Assembly (NCBI GenBank): GCA_016124675.1
Contig: WGNG01000009.1
Location: forward strand, 62,001 to 126,000
Source: Alphaproteobacteria bacterium
Lineage (GTDB): Bacteria; Pseudomonadota; Alphaproteobacteria; Caulobacterales; Maricaulaceae
Length of the DNA: 64,000 nucleotides
Reading direction: 5' to 3'
Part shown: one piece after another, positions 15,236 through 25,282 of the stretch
How positions within the stretch are numbered: the stretch's first letter is position 1
How the letters are laid out: each line of letters opens with the position of its first letter
Program-made: the position numbers and the translations under genes
The notes under the pieces: generated by a model
Told to the model about the DNA's origin: nothing
The model's database searches: none
The model's input: the letters and a program-made list of their open reading frames with translations, nothing else

Positions 15236-18184
15236 TCAGCCCCTGTCCGCGTCCTCCGCATCCAGCCCTTCAGGCGTCTCCGCCACGGTCTGGGGCAGGA
15301 TGGTCAGGCGGAAGGCGCGGTCCGGATCCAGCGTCTCGCGGGCGAGGCTGACGATTTCCTCCACGCTCACCTCGCGATAGTGCGCTTCGGCGGTGCGCAG
15401 ATCCTGCAGCCTTTGCGGGTCGGTCTGGGAACGCGCCAGCGCGTTGATCCAGAACGGGTTGCGCTCGCGCTGCTCGCGCAGTTGCTCCAGTATGGGCTGG
15501 CGGGCGCGCTGCAATTCGTCTTCGCTGACCTCGCCGGCCGCCATCACGCCGGCGATCTCGTCGATGATGGCGTACATGCGCGCAATGTCGTCCACCGCCA
15601 CATCAAGCCCCACCCAGACAAACCCGAAGCCGGGGAAGACCAGGGAGGGCTGGCCCTGCACGATCGGCGAATAGGTCGCCCCTTCGCGCTCGCGGAAACG
15701 CTCGGTGGCCTTGAGCGAGAACACTTCGGCCATCAGGTTGAGCGCCCGGCCCCGGCGGCGGTCCAGACCGTCGCCGACTGGGAAGTAGACATTGGCCATG
15801 CCCTGATAGTCCTGGCCGTCGAAATAGATCACCTCCGGCTCGGGCCCGGGCTCGGGGAAGCGCAGCTGGCGGTTGGCCGCGTAATCGGGCCAGCCTGCCG
15901 CGCGCTGCGGCAGGGCGCCGAAGGTCGCGGCGGCCACCTCTTCGGCGCGCTGCACCGTGATGTCACCCACAATGGTGATCTCCACCGGCGCCTCGGCCAA
16001 AGCCGGCGCGAGCATCTCGCGCGCGTGGTCCATGGTGAAGTCTGCGATCTCCTGCGTGGTGGGAAAGCCCCAGCGCGGATCACCACTGCGCAGCATGCGC
16101 CCGCCGCGATTGACGGCGACCTGCACGGCCTGCGCGTTCTGGCCGCGGCGCACTTCCTCGGCGATGGCGCGGAACTGGTTGAGCCCGTCCTCGCGCCAGC
16201 CCGGCGCCGTCATGAACGCGGCCAGAACCTGCATCTGCAGTTCAAAGTCTGACGGGGTCGTGGCGTTGGAGAAGAAGAAGCTCTCCTCGCCCACGCCCAG
16301 GCCATAGCCCACCGAGCGGCCCGCCAGCAGGCGCTGCAGATCGTCCCGGTCATGGGCTTCCAGCCCGCCGCCGCCAAAGGCGGCGCCCAGGATCGAGCCG
16401 GCCGCGGGAACCGGCTGGTCGGTCATGTCCCCGGCGCCGAAATCGACGCGCACGCGCACCACGCGCGATTCAAAGTCAGTGGGCTTCACATTCACCCGTA
16501 CGCCATTGGCGAAGGTCAGGCGGGTGACGCCGAACTCATCGCCCGTGTCGCGCGCAACCACCTCGCCGGCGGGTCCGAAATCGGTGTAGGCGAACGCACC
16601 CGAACCGGCCTCCGCGGGCGGGTCGACCCGCTCGGCGGTGGACGCGAGCCAGGCTTCGCGCACCGCCGCCTCGCCATCGGCGAGATCCTCGTTGAGGGCG
16701 ACCATGACGTGGGGCGGCGCCGCCGCCCAGGCCTCGCGGAACGCCGCTTCGACCCGCGCGACGGTGATGGAGTCTTCGAGAGCGTCAAACCACTCGCGCA
16801 CAAAGTCGGGATGGTTGAACACCGATCCGCGCAGCCAGCTCGACCAGAGGCTATCGGCCAGGCTGGTGGTCTGGCGGGTGGACGCCTGATCGGCGGCGTT
16901 GCGCACGGCGGTGCGCGTATTGGCCAGCTGCTCGTCAAGCTCGCTGCGGGTGAAGCCATGCTCGAGCGCACGGCGCAGCTCCTGCTCCACCATCGCCACG
17001 CCCTCGCGCCAGCGGTCCGGCGAGGACACGGCGAACACGCCTGCGCGCGTGGCCATATCAAACTCGCTGACATAGGACAGGCTGGCCTGAACCAGCGGAG
17101 AATCGCCGCGATTGATGCGCGCCTGCAGGCGGCGCTGCACGATGGACTGGCCAAGCTGGCGCAGCAGCGCCTGCTCGCGCGCTTCGCGCGTGTCCAGCGC
17201 GCCCGGGCCGGGCTCGACCATGTCCACCGTGATCAGGGTGAACACGCCCGGATCATGGAAGAAGCCGAAGCGGGGCCCGTCCGCGCGGGTCACCGAGCCC
17301 GGATCAGGATCCGCGCCCGGCTCGCCCGGCTGGGTCCAGCTGGCGAAGCCTTCAACCCGCTCCACCTCCAGGCCCGGCACGCTGATATCGAAGCCGTCGC
17401 GGATCATCGCCTCGACCTGGCCGCTATCAAAATCGCCCGTCACCACGAGCAGCGCCCGCTCCGGCCGGTAATACGCCTGGTAATAGCGCACGAAGGCCTC
17501 ACGCGGCGCGGTCTCGATCACGCCGGTCAGGCCGATCGGATCGCGCTCGGGCACGCGCGTGCCGGGATAAAGGAAGCGGTAATAGGCCGACAGGAAACGG
17601 TTGACCGGCGTATTGCGGAACCGCTCCTCGCCCAGGATGACGCCCCGCTCGGACTCTATTTCCGCCTCCGCAAAGGTAAGCTGCGACGCCGTTTCGCGCA
17701 TCAGGAACAGGGCGACCTTGAGCAGATCCTCATTGGCCTGCGGCAGGTTGAGCTGATAGCCGACCACCTCATGCCCGGTGAAGGCGTTGGTGTCCGGACC
17801 AAAGGCAAGGCCGTAGCGCTCCAGAAGGCGCACCATCTCGTTGCGCGGCACGTTGGTCGAGCCCTTGAAAGCCATATGCTCGATGAAATGCGCCAGCCCG
17901 CGCTGATCCTCATCCTCGGCCAGCGAACCGGCATCGAGGACGAGACGCACCGCAGCGGTGTTCGACGGGGTGGCATTGGGCATGACGGCATAGCGCATGC
18001 CGTTTTCCAGCACGCCATAGCGCACGCCCGGATCGGCAGGGATGTCGCTGGCCTCGTGGGGGAAGTCGGCCGCCTCGAACGCGGCGCGCAGATCGGCCGG
18101 CGGCGCGTCCGGCTCCCCGCAGCCCGCCATCGCCAGCCAGCCCAGCGCCGCAAGCGGCGCCAGCACATTGCGCCAGTTCATCAT
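15236..18184 (-). CDS. M16 family (insulinase/pitrilysin-like) zinc protease, lipoprotein
   Basis: A 982-residue double-length M16 protease. The signal peptide ends in a lipobox-like AMAGC (Cys22), so it is probably anchored in the outer or inner membrane facing the periplasm. The inverted zinc motif HFIEH is at residues 99-103, and the distal Glu is in the EIESERGVILGE segment near 180. Four M16 repeats follow, the second half lacking the zinc motif as is usual. ATG 18184 is chosen (GAGG eight bases upstream); a second ATG follows at once. The likely role is degradation of periplasmic peptides. Confidence 0.9.
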   Translation of the reverse strand: MMNWRNVLAPLAALGWLAMAGCGEPDAPPADLRAAFEAADFPHEASDIPADPGVRYGVLENGMRYAVMPNATPSNTAAVRLVLDAGSLAEDEDQRGLAHFIEHMAFKGSTNVPRNEMVRLLERYGLAFGPDTNAFTGHEVVGYQLNLPQANEDLLKVALFLMRETASQLTFAEAEIESERGVILGEERFRNTPVNRFLSAYYRFLYPGTRVPERDPIGLTGVIETAPREAFVRYYQAYYRPERALLVVTGDFDSGQVEAMIRDGFDISVPGLEVERVEGFASWTQPGEPGADPDPGSVTRADGPRFGFFHDPGVFTLITVDMVEPGPGALDTREAREQALLRQLGQSIVQRRLQARINRGDSPLVQASLSYVSEFDMATRAGVFAVSSPDRWREGVAMVEQELRRALEHGFTRSELDEQLANTRTAVRNAADQASTRQTTSLADSLWSSWLRGSVFNHPDFVREWFDALEDSITVARVEAAFREAWAAAPPHVMVALNEDLADGEAAVREAWLASTAERVDPPAEAGSGAFAYTDFGPAGEVVARDTGDEFGVTRLTFANGVRVNVKPTDFESRVVRVRVDFGAGDMTDQPVPAAGSILGAAFGGGGLEAHDRDDLQRLLAGRSVGYGLGVGEESFFFSNATTPSDFELQMQVLAAFMTAPGWREDGLNQFRAIAEEVRRGQNAQAVQVAVNRGGRMLRSGDPRWGFPTTQEIADFTMDHAREMLAPALAEAPVEITIVGDITVQRAEEVAAATFGALPQRAAGWPDYAANRQLRFPEPGPEPEVIYFDGQDYQGMANVYFPVGDGLDRRRGRALNLMAEVFSLKATERFREREGATYSPIVQGQPSLVFPGFGFVWVGLDVAVDDIARMYAIIDEIAGVMAAGEVSEDELQRARQPILEQLREQRERNPFWINALARSQTDPQRLQDLRTAEAHYREVSVEEIVSLARETLDPDRAFRLTILPQTVAETPEGLDAEDADRG

Positions 18185-18268
18185 CGCACATCCTCTACAG
18201 CCCACCCGCGAGTGCGGAGGATAGGCGCCCGGGGCCGCGCAGCAAATGAAATTGCAGACACGCGCCGG

Positions 18269-20119
18269 TCAGGCTGGCTCCAGCACTCCGGCGAGCGTCT
18301 CGATGGGATCATGCTCTGCAACCCAGTGGCCGGGCGCGACCTCGATCAGCTTGGGCCGGTATTGCTCGGCGTCGGGATCATCGATCAGTTTCGACTTCAG
18401 GAAGCGCAGCTGCGCGCGGCTGTCGAGGGGGCTCGGAAGATCGCCGGACAGCTTGATGCGCTGGCGCGACTTCTCGATGGACGGGTCCGGGATCGGCGCG
18501 GCGCTGATCAGCGCGCGGGTATAGGGATGGCGCGCGTCGGAGTAGATCGTGTCGCGGTCGGCCAGCTCCACCACCCGGCCCAGATACAGCACCATGACCC
18601 GGTGGGAGACCTCGCGCACCACCGACAGATCGTGGGAAATGAACAGCATGGACAGGCCGAGATCGTCCTGCAGTCCGACCAGCAGCTCGATGATCTGGGC
18701 CTGGATGGAGACGTCCAGCGCACTGACCGCCTCGTCGCAGATCACCAGCTTGGGCTGCAGGATCATCGCCCGGGCGATGCCCACGCGCTGGTTCTGCCCG
18801 CCGGACAGCTCGTGGGGATAGCGGTTGATCATGTCGGGATCGAGTCCGACGCGCTCCATCATGGCGCGCACCTCGGTTTGGCGCTCGCGCCCGCTCATGA
18901 AGCGGCGATAGGTCAGCATGGGTTCGGCGATCGACGCGCCGATGGTCATGCGCGGATTGAGCGAGGCCATCGGGTCCTGGAACACGATCTGCAAATCCTG
19001 GCGCGCGGCGCGCATCTGCTTGCGGTTCAGCGCCAGCAAATCCTTGCCGATCCAGCTCACCGCCCCGGCCTTGGCGGGGACCAGGCGCAGGACGGCGCGC
19101 GCCAGCGTGGACTTGCCGCAACCGGACTCGCCCACAATCCCCAGCGTCTCGCCCGGCAGAAGCGCGAAGCTCAGCCCGTCCACCGCCTTGAGCGGCTTGG
19201 TCCTGGGAAACAGCCCGCCGCCAATTTTCACGGGGAACTGGACTTTCAGGTCCACCGCCTCCAGCAAAGGCTGATCGGTGTCAGCGCCCTTGCGCGGCGT
19301 GGCCCCGGTCAGCTTGCCCGGCTGGTCGAGACGCGGCATCGCATCGAGCAGCATGCGCGTATAGGCGTGGCGGGGCGTGCTGAAGATGTCGTGCACCTCG
19401 CCGGTTTCCACATAGGCGCCGTCCTTCATCACCTGGACGCGGTCGGCCATGCGCGCCACCACGCCCATGTCATGGGTGATCAGGGCGATCGCCGCGCCGG
19501 TCTCGGCCTTGAGTTCATCCATGATGTCCAGCACCTGGGCCTGGACCGTCACGTCGAGCGCCGTGGTCGGCTCGTCGGCGATCAACAGGTCCGGCTCGCA
19601 CAGCATGGCCATGGCGATCATGACGCGCTGGCGCATGCCGCCCGACAGCTCATGGGGATACTGGCCCAGCCGCCGGCGCGCTTCCGGAATCCGCACGCGC
19701 TCCAGCCAGTCCACGCAGCGCTTCTCAGCCGCCGCGCCGCGCAGCTTCAGGTGCACGTCGAGCACTTCCTTGAGCTGGTCGCCGACGCGCATATGCGGGG
19801 TCAGCGAGGTCAGCGGATCCTGGAAGATCATGGTCATCTTGCGCCCGCGCACCCGGTTGAGCCTGTGCGGCGCGAGATTGAGAATCTCCTCGCCCGCATA
19901 GCGGATCGAGCCGGTCGCCTTGCCATTCGACGCCAGGAGGCCCATCGCCGCCAGAAAGGTCTGGCTCTTGCCCGAGCCGGACTCGCCCACAACGGCCAGG
20001 CATTCGCCCCGTTTGATCTCCAGGCTGACGCCGCGCACTGCGTTGACGGCGCCGTCAGGCGTGTCGAAGGTGACCTGCAGGTCGGACACCTGAAAGATTG
20101 GCGAGGTCGTCTGGGTCAA
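18269..20119 (-). CDS. oligopeptide/dipeptide-type ABC transporter, two fused ATPase domains
   Basis: A 616-residue fusion of two ABC ATPases of the Opp/Dpp class (YejF-like). Domain 1 has Walker A GESGSGKS near residue 41 and signature LSGGMRQR. Domain 2 has Walker [10 protein letters not shown] near residue 336 and signature LSGGQNQR. Each is followed by the oligopeptide-transporter C-terminal cap ([24 protein letters not shown]). It would energise uptake of peptides or related solutes. No permease or binding-protein gene lies beside it in this window, which is unusual for the family. Confidence 0.92.
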   Translation of the reverse strand: MTQTTSPIFQVSDLQVTFDTPDGAVNAVRGVSLEIKRGECLAVVGESGSGKSQTFLAAMGLLASNGKATGSIRYAGEEILNLAPHRLNRVRGRKMTMIFQDPLTSLTPHMRVGDQLKEVLDVHLKLRGAAAEKRCVDWLERVRIPEARRRLGQYPHELSGGMRQRVMIAMAMLCEPDLLIADEPTTALDVTVQAQVLDIMDELKAETGAAIALITHDMGVVARMADRVQVMKDGAYVETGEVHDIFSTPRHAYTRMLLDAMPRLDQPGKLTGATPRKGADTDQPLLEAVDLKVQFPVKIGGGLFPRTKPLKAVDGLSFALLPGETLGIVGESGCGKSTLARAVLRLVPAKAGAVSWIGKDLLALNRKQMRAARQDLQIVFQDPMASLNPRMTIGASIAEPMLTYRRFMSGRERQTEVRAMMERVGLDPDMINRYPHELSGGQNQRVGIARAMILQPKLVICDEAVSALDVSIQAQIIELLVGLQDDLGLSMLFISHDLSVVREVSHRVMVLYLGRVVELADRDTIYSDARHPYTRALISAAPIPDPSIEKSRQRIKLSGDLPSPLDSRAQLRFLKSKLIDDPDAEQYRPKLIEVAPGHWVAEHDPIETLAGVLEPA

Positions 20120-20258
20120 GGCGCAAATCCTGAAATCGTGGGCGAGGGATCGTCAGAACGCAGCATACCGCCTCGATTGGCCATGGCCAGCGCGCGCGGC
20201 GCCCGTGCTGGCGCGCCTGCCCCAACGCCGCAGGACAAACCCGCTGTATACTGACGCC

Positions 20259-21242
20259 ATGGCCGATTCGCAGAGTCATCCCGCACACGGCGCACCGGGC
20301 GCGTCAGACGACGCCGCGCTGGCGAGCCTCACCTGGCGCGCGCTGTTCGATGCCTTGCCCGACCCGGCCGCCGTGCTGGATTCGCGCGGGATGATCGCAG
20401 CCGTGAACGCCGCCTTCACCGCCGCTTACGGACCCGGGCGCTGGACCGGGCGCGCGCTGGATGACGCAGCGCCTGGCTTCACGCGCCGCCCCGGTCCGGA
20501 CGGGCTGCAAATCGCATTCGCCGCGCCGCGCGCACTTGAACAGCATGCCGCCGCGCTGGAGCGGTCCAACCGCGAGCTCGAGCGGTTCGCCACCGTGGCC
20601 TCCCACGACCTTCAGGAACCGCTGCGCAAGATTTCCGCCTTCGCCAGCCTTCTGGCGCGGCGCTATGAGGACAGGCTTGACGCCGAAGGCCGCCAGAGCC
20701 TGGCCTATCTCGTTGACGCCGCAGTGCGCATGCGCGGGCTGATTGATGATCTGCTGGCCTACTCACGCACCTCCAACCGCGATCTGGAGATCGAGCCGGT
20801 GGACCTCAACACCGTTCTGGCGGCGGCGCTGGACGAGCTCAGCCTGATGGCCGCCGAGGCCTGCGCCGAGATCGAGTGCGGACCCCTGCCGAGCGTGCGC
20901 GCCGACCTCATTCTGATGCAGCTCCTGTTCCAGAATCTGCTCAGCAACGCCTTGAAATACCGCAAGGGCGCGCATGTGCGCATCGTGGTGCGCGCCGAGC
21001 GCGAGCGTGCGGCCTGGCGCATCACCGTGGCCGATGACGGCATCGGCTTTGATCCGCGATTCTCCGAGAAGGTGTTCGCCCCGTTCCAGCGCCTGCACAA
21101 CCGCGAGGCCTATGCCGGGACGGGGATCGGCCTGGCGATCTGCCAGCAGGCGGTGGAGCGTCATGGCGGGCGGATCTGGGTGGACACCGAACCAGGCTTT
21201 GGCGCCCGCTTCCACTTCACCCTGCCCGACCCGGCCCCCTAG
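20259..21242 (+). CDS. PAS-domain sensor histidine kinase
   Basis: A 327-residue cytoplasmic histidine kinase without membrane segments. Residues 25-75 resemble a degenerate PAS domain, followed by a short helix into the dimerisation box VASHDLQEPLRKIS with His116. The HATPase domain shows LLSNALKY (N box), VADDGIGFD (G1) and GTGIGLAICQQ (G2). The H box is of the type found in phytochrome-like kinases that phosphorylate stand-alone receivers; such a receiver is encoded nearby (22038-22454). ATG 20259 is chosen by similarity. Its end overlaps the convergent SDR gene by four bases. Confidence 0.9.
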   Translation: MADSQSHPAHGAPGASDDAALASLTWRALFDALPDPAAVLDSRGMIAAVNAAFTAAYGPGRWTGRALDDAAPGFTRRPGPDGLQIAFAAPRALEQHAAALERSNRELERFATVASHDLQEPLRKISAFASLLARRYEDRLDAEGRQSLAYLVDAAVRMRGLIDDLLAYSRTSNRDLEIEPVDLNTVLAAALDELSLMAAEACAEIECGPLPSVRADLILMQLLFQNLLSNALKYRKGAHVRIVVRAERERAAWRITVADDGIGFDPRFSEKVFAPFQRLHNREAYAGTGIGLAICQQAVERHGGRIWVDTEPGFGARFHFTLPDPAP

Positions 21243-21997
21243 GGATCGACCCGTTCGCCCGCCCAGTCGAAAACCTGTCCGGACTGAGCAGGCCCGATCG
21301 CATCGATCACACCCAGCAGCCGGGCTGCGGAATACTCGGGCGTGAACAGCTTGCCCTCGGGCACATTGCGCTGGAACGGCTTGGACAGGCCGGTATCCAC
21401 CGTGCCCGGGTGCAGTCCGATGCACGCGGCGCCCGGCGCCTTGCGCGCCAGCTCCACCGACAGCGTGCGGATCATCTGGTTCAGAGCGGCCTTGGAGGCG
21501 CGATAACCATGCCAGCCGCCAAGCCGGTTGTCAGTGATGGAACCCACCCGCGCCGACAGCGCCGCCCAGACGGCTTTTTCCGGCGCGTCACGTGGACCGC
21601 GCGCCAGCCGGTCCAGCGTGTGGCGGGCGATCAGGGACGGGCCGATCACATTGACCCGCAGCACCTGCGCAAGCTGGTCCGCATCGAGATCGCGCCAGGA
21701 TTTCTCCGGCTGCAGCGCCGTACCCTCGTGCAGAATGCCCGTGGCCGCGATCACCAGATGCAGCGCACCGTCCGCTCCCGCCGCTTCGGCCGCTGCAGCG
21801 ATGCTGTCAGGGTCGCTGAAATCGGCTTGCAGGGTGGTCGCGCCGGGCAGGTCGAGCGGGCGGCGCGACACGGCGAAGACGGCGCCGCAGCGAGGGTCTT
21901 CGGCCAGGGCGCGCACGAAGGCGCCGCCAAGTCCGCCGCCGGCCCCGAAGACCAGCGCGCGGTAGTTTTGCGCAAAGGATTGAAGTGACACGCTCAT
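21239..21997 (-). CDS. short-chain dehydrogenase/reductase, CsgA-like
   Basis: A 252-residue SDR. The nucleotide loop is FGAGGGLGGAF near residue 17, and the catalytic pair lies in GYRASKAALNQM (YxxxK). The NNAG-type motif is changed to AATGIL. It belongs to the cell-cell communication CsgA-like branch, whose substrates are mostly unknown. It lies between the histidine kinase and the lone receiver, convergent with the kinase. Confidence 0.85.
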   Translation of the reverse strand: MSVSLQSFAQNYRALVFGAGGGLGGAFVRALAEDPRCGAVFAVSRRPLDLPGATTLQADFSDPDSIAAAAEAAGADGALHLVIAATGILHEGTALQPEKSWRDLDADQLAQVLRVNVIGPSLIARHTLDRLARGPRDAPEKAVWAALSARVGSITDNRLGGWHGYRASKAALNQMIRTLSVELARKAPGAACIGLHPGTVDTGLSKPFQRNVPEGKLFTPEYSAARLLGVIDAIGPAQSGQVFDWAGERVDP

Positions 21998-22037
21998 GGA
22001 GCGCTGAGCTAGGGCGCGGCGCGCTCGCGTCCAGCGT

Positions 22038-22454
22038 CTAGAGCATCAGGGCGTCGCGGTCGCGCCTGGCGGCGTCCATCACGCGCTGCAAGAGTTCGGC
22101 GCCCCGCCGCGATGCGCGCCCGTCGAAATAGAGGTTCTTGTCGAGCAGGGTGATGTCAGACCCGATCTTGCCCGCATCAATCCCCGCCGACCCGGTGAGC
22201 ACCAGGATCGGCGCGTCTCCGGCATGTTTCTGCAGCAGGCCGACCGTCTCGTTCGGATCCGAGGAATCGGGCAGGCGCAGATCGGCGATGATCAGGTCAT
22301 AGGCGCGCCGGCGCAGCTTGAAACCCGCATCACGCAGGGTGCGCACGACTTCGAAACTGAACGCGTACGCGCCCGCGTCGAGCAGCGCCTGCTGCAGCAG
22401 CATGGCGTCCGCAAAATCATCCTCGACATGCAGCACGTCCAATTGCGCAGACAA
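22038..22454 (-). CDS. stand-alone response regulator receiver
   Basis: A 138-residue single receiver domain with no output domain. The acidic pocket is ED at 11-12, the phosphoacceptor is Asp58 (IIADLRLPDS), Thr87 is in VLTGSAG, and Lys106 is in LLDKNLY. The overall pattern is that of Rcp1-type receivers served by phytochrome-like kinases, which suits the kinase encoded 800 bases away. It likely acts as a phosphorelay intermediate or through protein contact. Confidence 0.88.
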   Translation of the reverse strand: MSAQLDVLHVEDDFADAMLLQQALLDAGAYAFSFEVVRTLRDAGFKLRRRAYDLIIADLRLPDSSDPNETVGLLQKHAGDAPILVLTGSAGIDAGKIGSDITLLDKNLYFDGRASRRGAELLQRVMDAARRDRDALML

Positions 22455-22508
22455 TGGAGCCCTCCTTCAGCGGTCCGGTAGCGGTATGCTCACAGGCTTA
22501 AGGGAGCG

Positions 22509-23450
22509 TTAAGACGTGAGCATGCGGGCGGCAGGTTCCGGCAGGTCAAGGCCTGCACGCCGCGCCGCCGCCGCCAGCGTGTTGACGAGCAGCATGGCGA
22601 TGGTCATCGGCCCGACCCCGCCCGGCACAGGCGTGATGTAACCGGCCGTGGCCAGCGCCCCCTCAAAGTCCACATCGCCCACCAGCCGGCTGGACCCATC
22701 GGGACCGTCCACCCGGTTGATGCCGACATCGATCACTGTGGCGCCAGGCTTGATCCAGTCCACGCCGACCATGCCGGGCCGCCCAGCCGCAGCGACCAGG
22801 ATATCGGCCTGGCGCGCCAGCGCGGGCAGGTCACGGGTGCGCGAATGGGCGAGCGTCACCGTGCAATCGGCCTGAAGAAACAACAGCGCCGCCGGCTTGC
22901 CCACCAGAATGGAGCGCCCGATCACCACGGCATGGCGCCCCGACAGCTCGCCCAGCGCCTCACGCGCCAGATAGACGCACCCTGACGGCGTGCAGGGGCG
23001 AAGGCCCGGCGCGCCCAGCACCAGCGCGCCAGCGCTTGCGGCGGTGAGCCCGTCCACATCCTTGGCCGGATCAATGGCCTGCACGACCCGGGTCGCGTCC
23101 AGCCCCGCCGGCAGCGGCAGCTGGACGAGGATGCCGTCCACATGAGCGTCGGCGTTGAGCCGCGCCACCAGCGCCAACACCTCGTCCTGGCTCACGCTGG
23201 CGGGCAGACGATGCTCCCGCGATGTCATTTCGGCGCTTTCAGTCCGCCGAATCTTGTTGCGCACATAGACCTGGCTGGCCGGGTCCTCGCCCACCAGCAC
23301 CACGGCCAGGCACGGCTTGCGGCCGAGCCGTTCAGCCAGGGCCAGCGCGCCTTCGCGCGCCGCGGCGTCCACCCGGGCCGCTGCAGCCTTGCCGTCGATC
23401 AGGACAGCGCGCGAGCCGGAAGGGCGAAGGATCGGATCCATTGCGGTCAT
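22509..23450 (-). CDS. folD: methylenetetrahydrofolate dehydrogenase/cyclohydrolase
   Basis: A 313-residue bifunctional FolD, interconverting 5,10-methylene-, methenyl- and 10-formyl-tetrahydrofolate for one-carbon metabolism. Signatures are [15 protein letters not shown] with the catalytic Yxxx[15 protein letters not shown], the Rossmann segment [19 protein letters not shown], and [16 protein letters not shown] near the end. The start may be ATG 23450 or ATG 23441; neither has a strong ribosome site. It follows the YggT gene on the same strand, a frequent neighbour in alphaproteobacteria. Confidence 0.95.
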   Translation of the reverse strand: MTAMDPILRPSGSRAVLIDGKAAAARVDAAAREGALALAERLGRKPCLAVVLVGEDPASQVYVRNKIRRTESAEMTSREHRLPASVSQDEVLALVARLNADAHVDGILVQLPLPAGLDATRVVQAIDPAKDVDGLTAASAGALVLGAPGLRPCTPSGCVYLAREALGELSGRHAVVIGRSILVGKPAALLFLQADCTVTLAHSRTRDLPALARQADILVAAAGRPGMVGVDWIKPGATVIDVGINRVDGPDGSSRLVGDVDFEGALATAGYITPVPGGVGPMTIAMLLVNTLAAAARRAGLDLPEPAARMLTS

Positions 23451-23496
23451 GGCGCGCGCTCATGGACCCGCCGTGCGGCGCCCGTCAAGGGCGCCA

Positions 23497-23802
23497 TCAG
23501 CCCAGCGCGTTCCACAGCAGGTCCGCGACCAGCCAGTCGCGCACGAAGAACACGACGAGCAACAGCACGAGCGGCGCAAAATCGATCCCGCCCAGCGTCG
23601 GCAGCACCCGGCGGATGGGGTTGAGCAACGGGTCCGTGATCGCCTGCGTGGTGCGCCCGATCATATTGACCAGCTGATTGCGCGGATTGACCACGTTGAA
23701 CGCGACCAGCCAGCTCAGGATCACGTTCACGAAGATGACGATCACCAACAGGGTGAGCACGGGGTGAATGAAATAGATGATCAGCGCCTGTCCGAACGTC
23801 AT
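23497..23802 (-). CDS. YggT family membrane protein
   Basis: A 101-residue YggT protein with two hydrophobic regions (about residues 8-33 and 73-97) separated by the family motif NPRNQLVNMIGRTTQAITDP with LLNPIRRVLP. ATG 23802 is preceded by AGGAGG at good spacing, which settles the start. YggT proteins are implicated in osmotic tolerance and cell-division factor placement in various bacteria, but the molecular role is not settled. It precedes folD on the same strand. Confidence 0.9.
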   Translation of the reverse strand: MTFGQALIIYFIHPVLTLLVIVIFVNVILSWLVAFNVVNPRNQLVNMIGRTTQAITDPLLNPIRRVLPTLGGIDFAPLVLLLVVFFVRDWLVADLLWNALG

Positions 23803-23941
23803 GAATCCTCCTTGCCGGGCGAAGCGGCGTCCTTGCACCTGCCTTACTCGGCGCGAAGGCGCCGGGCAAGGCGTGGTCAGCGCTGGCCGGAGCGCTTGAC
23901 AACACAGGGGCGCATCCGTATCGGATCGCGCCTCTGGAAAC

Positions 23942-24017
<76 letters not shown>

Positions 24018-24130
24018 GACCGCTTCCTTTTCAGCCTCCGCAGGGTTTTGCCAGACCATGACGCCTCGATTCGGCGCCTGGCGGCTTGAACGCATCCCCA
24101 AGGAACGTTACGAGACACGCAGCTATGGAC

Positions 24131-24146
24131 GGCCTGTTGACAGGCC
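24131..24146. promoter_or_regulatory. hairpin in the tRNA-galE gap
   Basis: A perfect six-base-pair stem (GGCCTG / CAGGCC) around TTGA, about 35 bases before the galE start. It may be a tRNA transcript end or a leader structure for galE. There is no T-run after it. Confidence 0.35.
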
Positions 24147-24179
24147 GCCGCCCTGGGGGGGGATTGATTGGGGGGACGA

Positions 24180-25187
24180 ATGACTGTTCTTGTAACAGGC
24201 GGGGCAGGTTATATCGGCTCACACATGACGCTTGCGCTGCTGGATGCAGGCGAGTGCGTGGTGGTCCTGGACAATCTGGTCACCGGGTTTGACTGGGCGG
24301 TCGATCCCCGCGCCCACTTTGTGCGCGGCGATGCCGGGAACATGGAGCTCGTGTCCAGGCTGATCGCCGAGCACGCCATCTCAGACATCATCCATTTCGC
24401 CGGATCGGTGGTGGTCCCGGACTCGGTGGCCGATCCCTTGAGCTATTACGCCAACAACACCGCCGCTTCTCGCAATCTCATCGAGGCCGCCGCCGTAAAC
24501 GGCGTGAAGCGCTTCATCTTCTCCTCCACCGCCGCTGTTTACGGCATGGCCGGCGACGAGCCGGTGAGCGAGGACGCCTCTCTGGCGCCTCTGTCGCCCT
24601 ATGGCCGCTCCAAGCTCATGACCGAATGGATGCTGGCCGACACCGCCGCCACCGGGGCGCTGGAGTTCGGCGTGCTGCGCTATTTCAACGTCGCGGGCGC
24701 CGACCCGCAGGGACGCTCAGGCCAGTCGACAGCGAAGGCGACCCATCTCATCAAGGCCGCCTGCCAGGCCGCGCTGGGCGTGCGCGAGCGCCTCGATATC
24801 TTCGGGACTGATTATCCCACGCGTGACGGAACGTGTGTTCGCGACTATATTCATGTCAGCGATCTGGTGGACGCCCACGCCATGGTGCTCGCCCACTTGC
24901 GTTCCGGACACGGCAGCGTCACGCTCAATTGCGGCTATGGCCGCGGCGCCAGCGTGCGCGAGGTCGTCGAGACGGTCAAAGCCATCTGCGGCATTGACTT
25001 TGAAGTGCGCGAAACGGAGCGCCGACCCGGCGATCCCGCCGCGATCGTGGCGAGCGCGCAACGCCTGAGGACCGAGCTGAACTGGACGCCGAAATTTGAC
25101 GATTTGACGCAGATTGTCGCCTCCGCCTGGGCCTGGGAGCAGGCTTTGCGCAGGCGAAACGCTCCTGAACCTTCCGACGCTATGTGA
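24180..25187 (+). CDS. galE: UDP-glucose 4-epimerase
   Basis: A 335-residue extended SDR that interconverts UDP-glucose and UDP-galactose. The NAD motif GGAGYIGS starts at residue 7, FAGSVVVPDSV is near 80, the catalytic SSTAAVYG and YGRSK (YxxxK) pair follows, and FNVAGADP marks the sugar-binding region. ATG 24180 follows a G-rich ribosome site. It lies 95 bases upstream of the giant glycosyltransferase gene on the same strand, so it may supply a galactose-type nucleotide sugar for that protein. Confidence 0.93.
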   Translation: MTVLVTGGAGYIGSHMTLALLDAGECVVVLDNLVTGFDWAVDPRAHFVRGDAGNMELVSRLIAEHAISDIIHFAGSVVVPDSVADPLSYYANNTAASRNLIEAAAVNGVKRFIFSSTAAVYGMAGDEPVSEDASLAPLSPYGRSKLMTEWMLADTAATGALEFGVLRYFNVAGADPQGRSGQSTAKATHLIKAACQAALGVRERLDIFGTDYPTRDGTCVRDYIHVSDLVDAHAMVLAHLRSGHGSVTLNCGYGRGASVREVVETVKAICGIDFEVRETERRPGDPAAIVASAQRLRTELNWTPKFDDLTQIVASAWAWEQALRRRNAPEPSDAM

Positions 25188-25282
25188 GCCGGCCCCTTGC
25201 TGGCCCAGATCAGATGCCTGTCTGACGTGACGACCTTGCCTGACGCGCCTGTTTTTGTGCAGATAGAGGACGATTGGACCCG

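Noticed and set aside
16352-20254. A 1300-codon open frame on the plus strand opposite the M16 protease and the ABC ATPase
   Set aside because: It is the mirror of two genes with clear family motifs; its sequence is His/Arg/Ala-rich with no domain pattern, as expected of antisense frames in GC-rich DNA.
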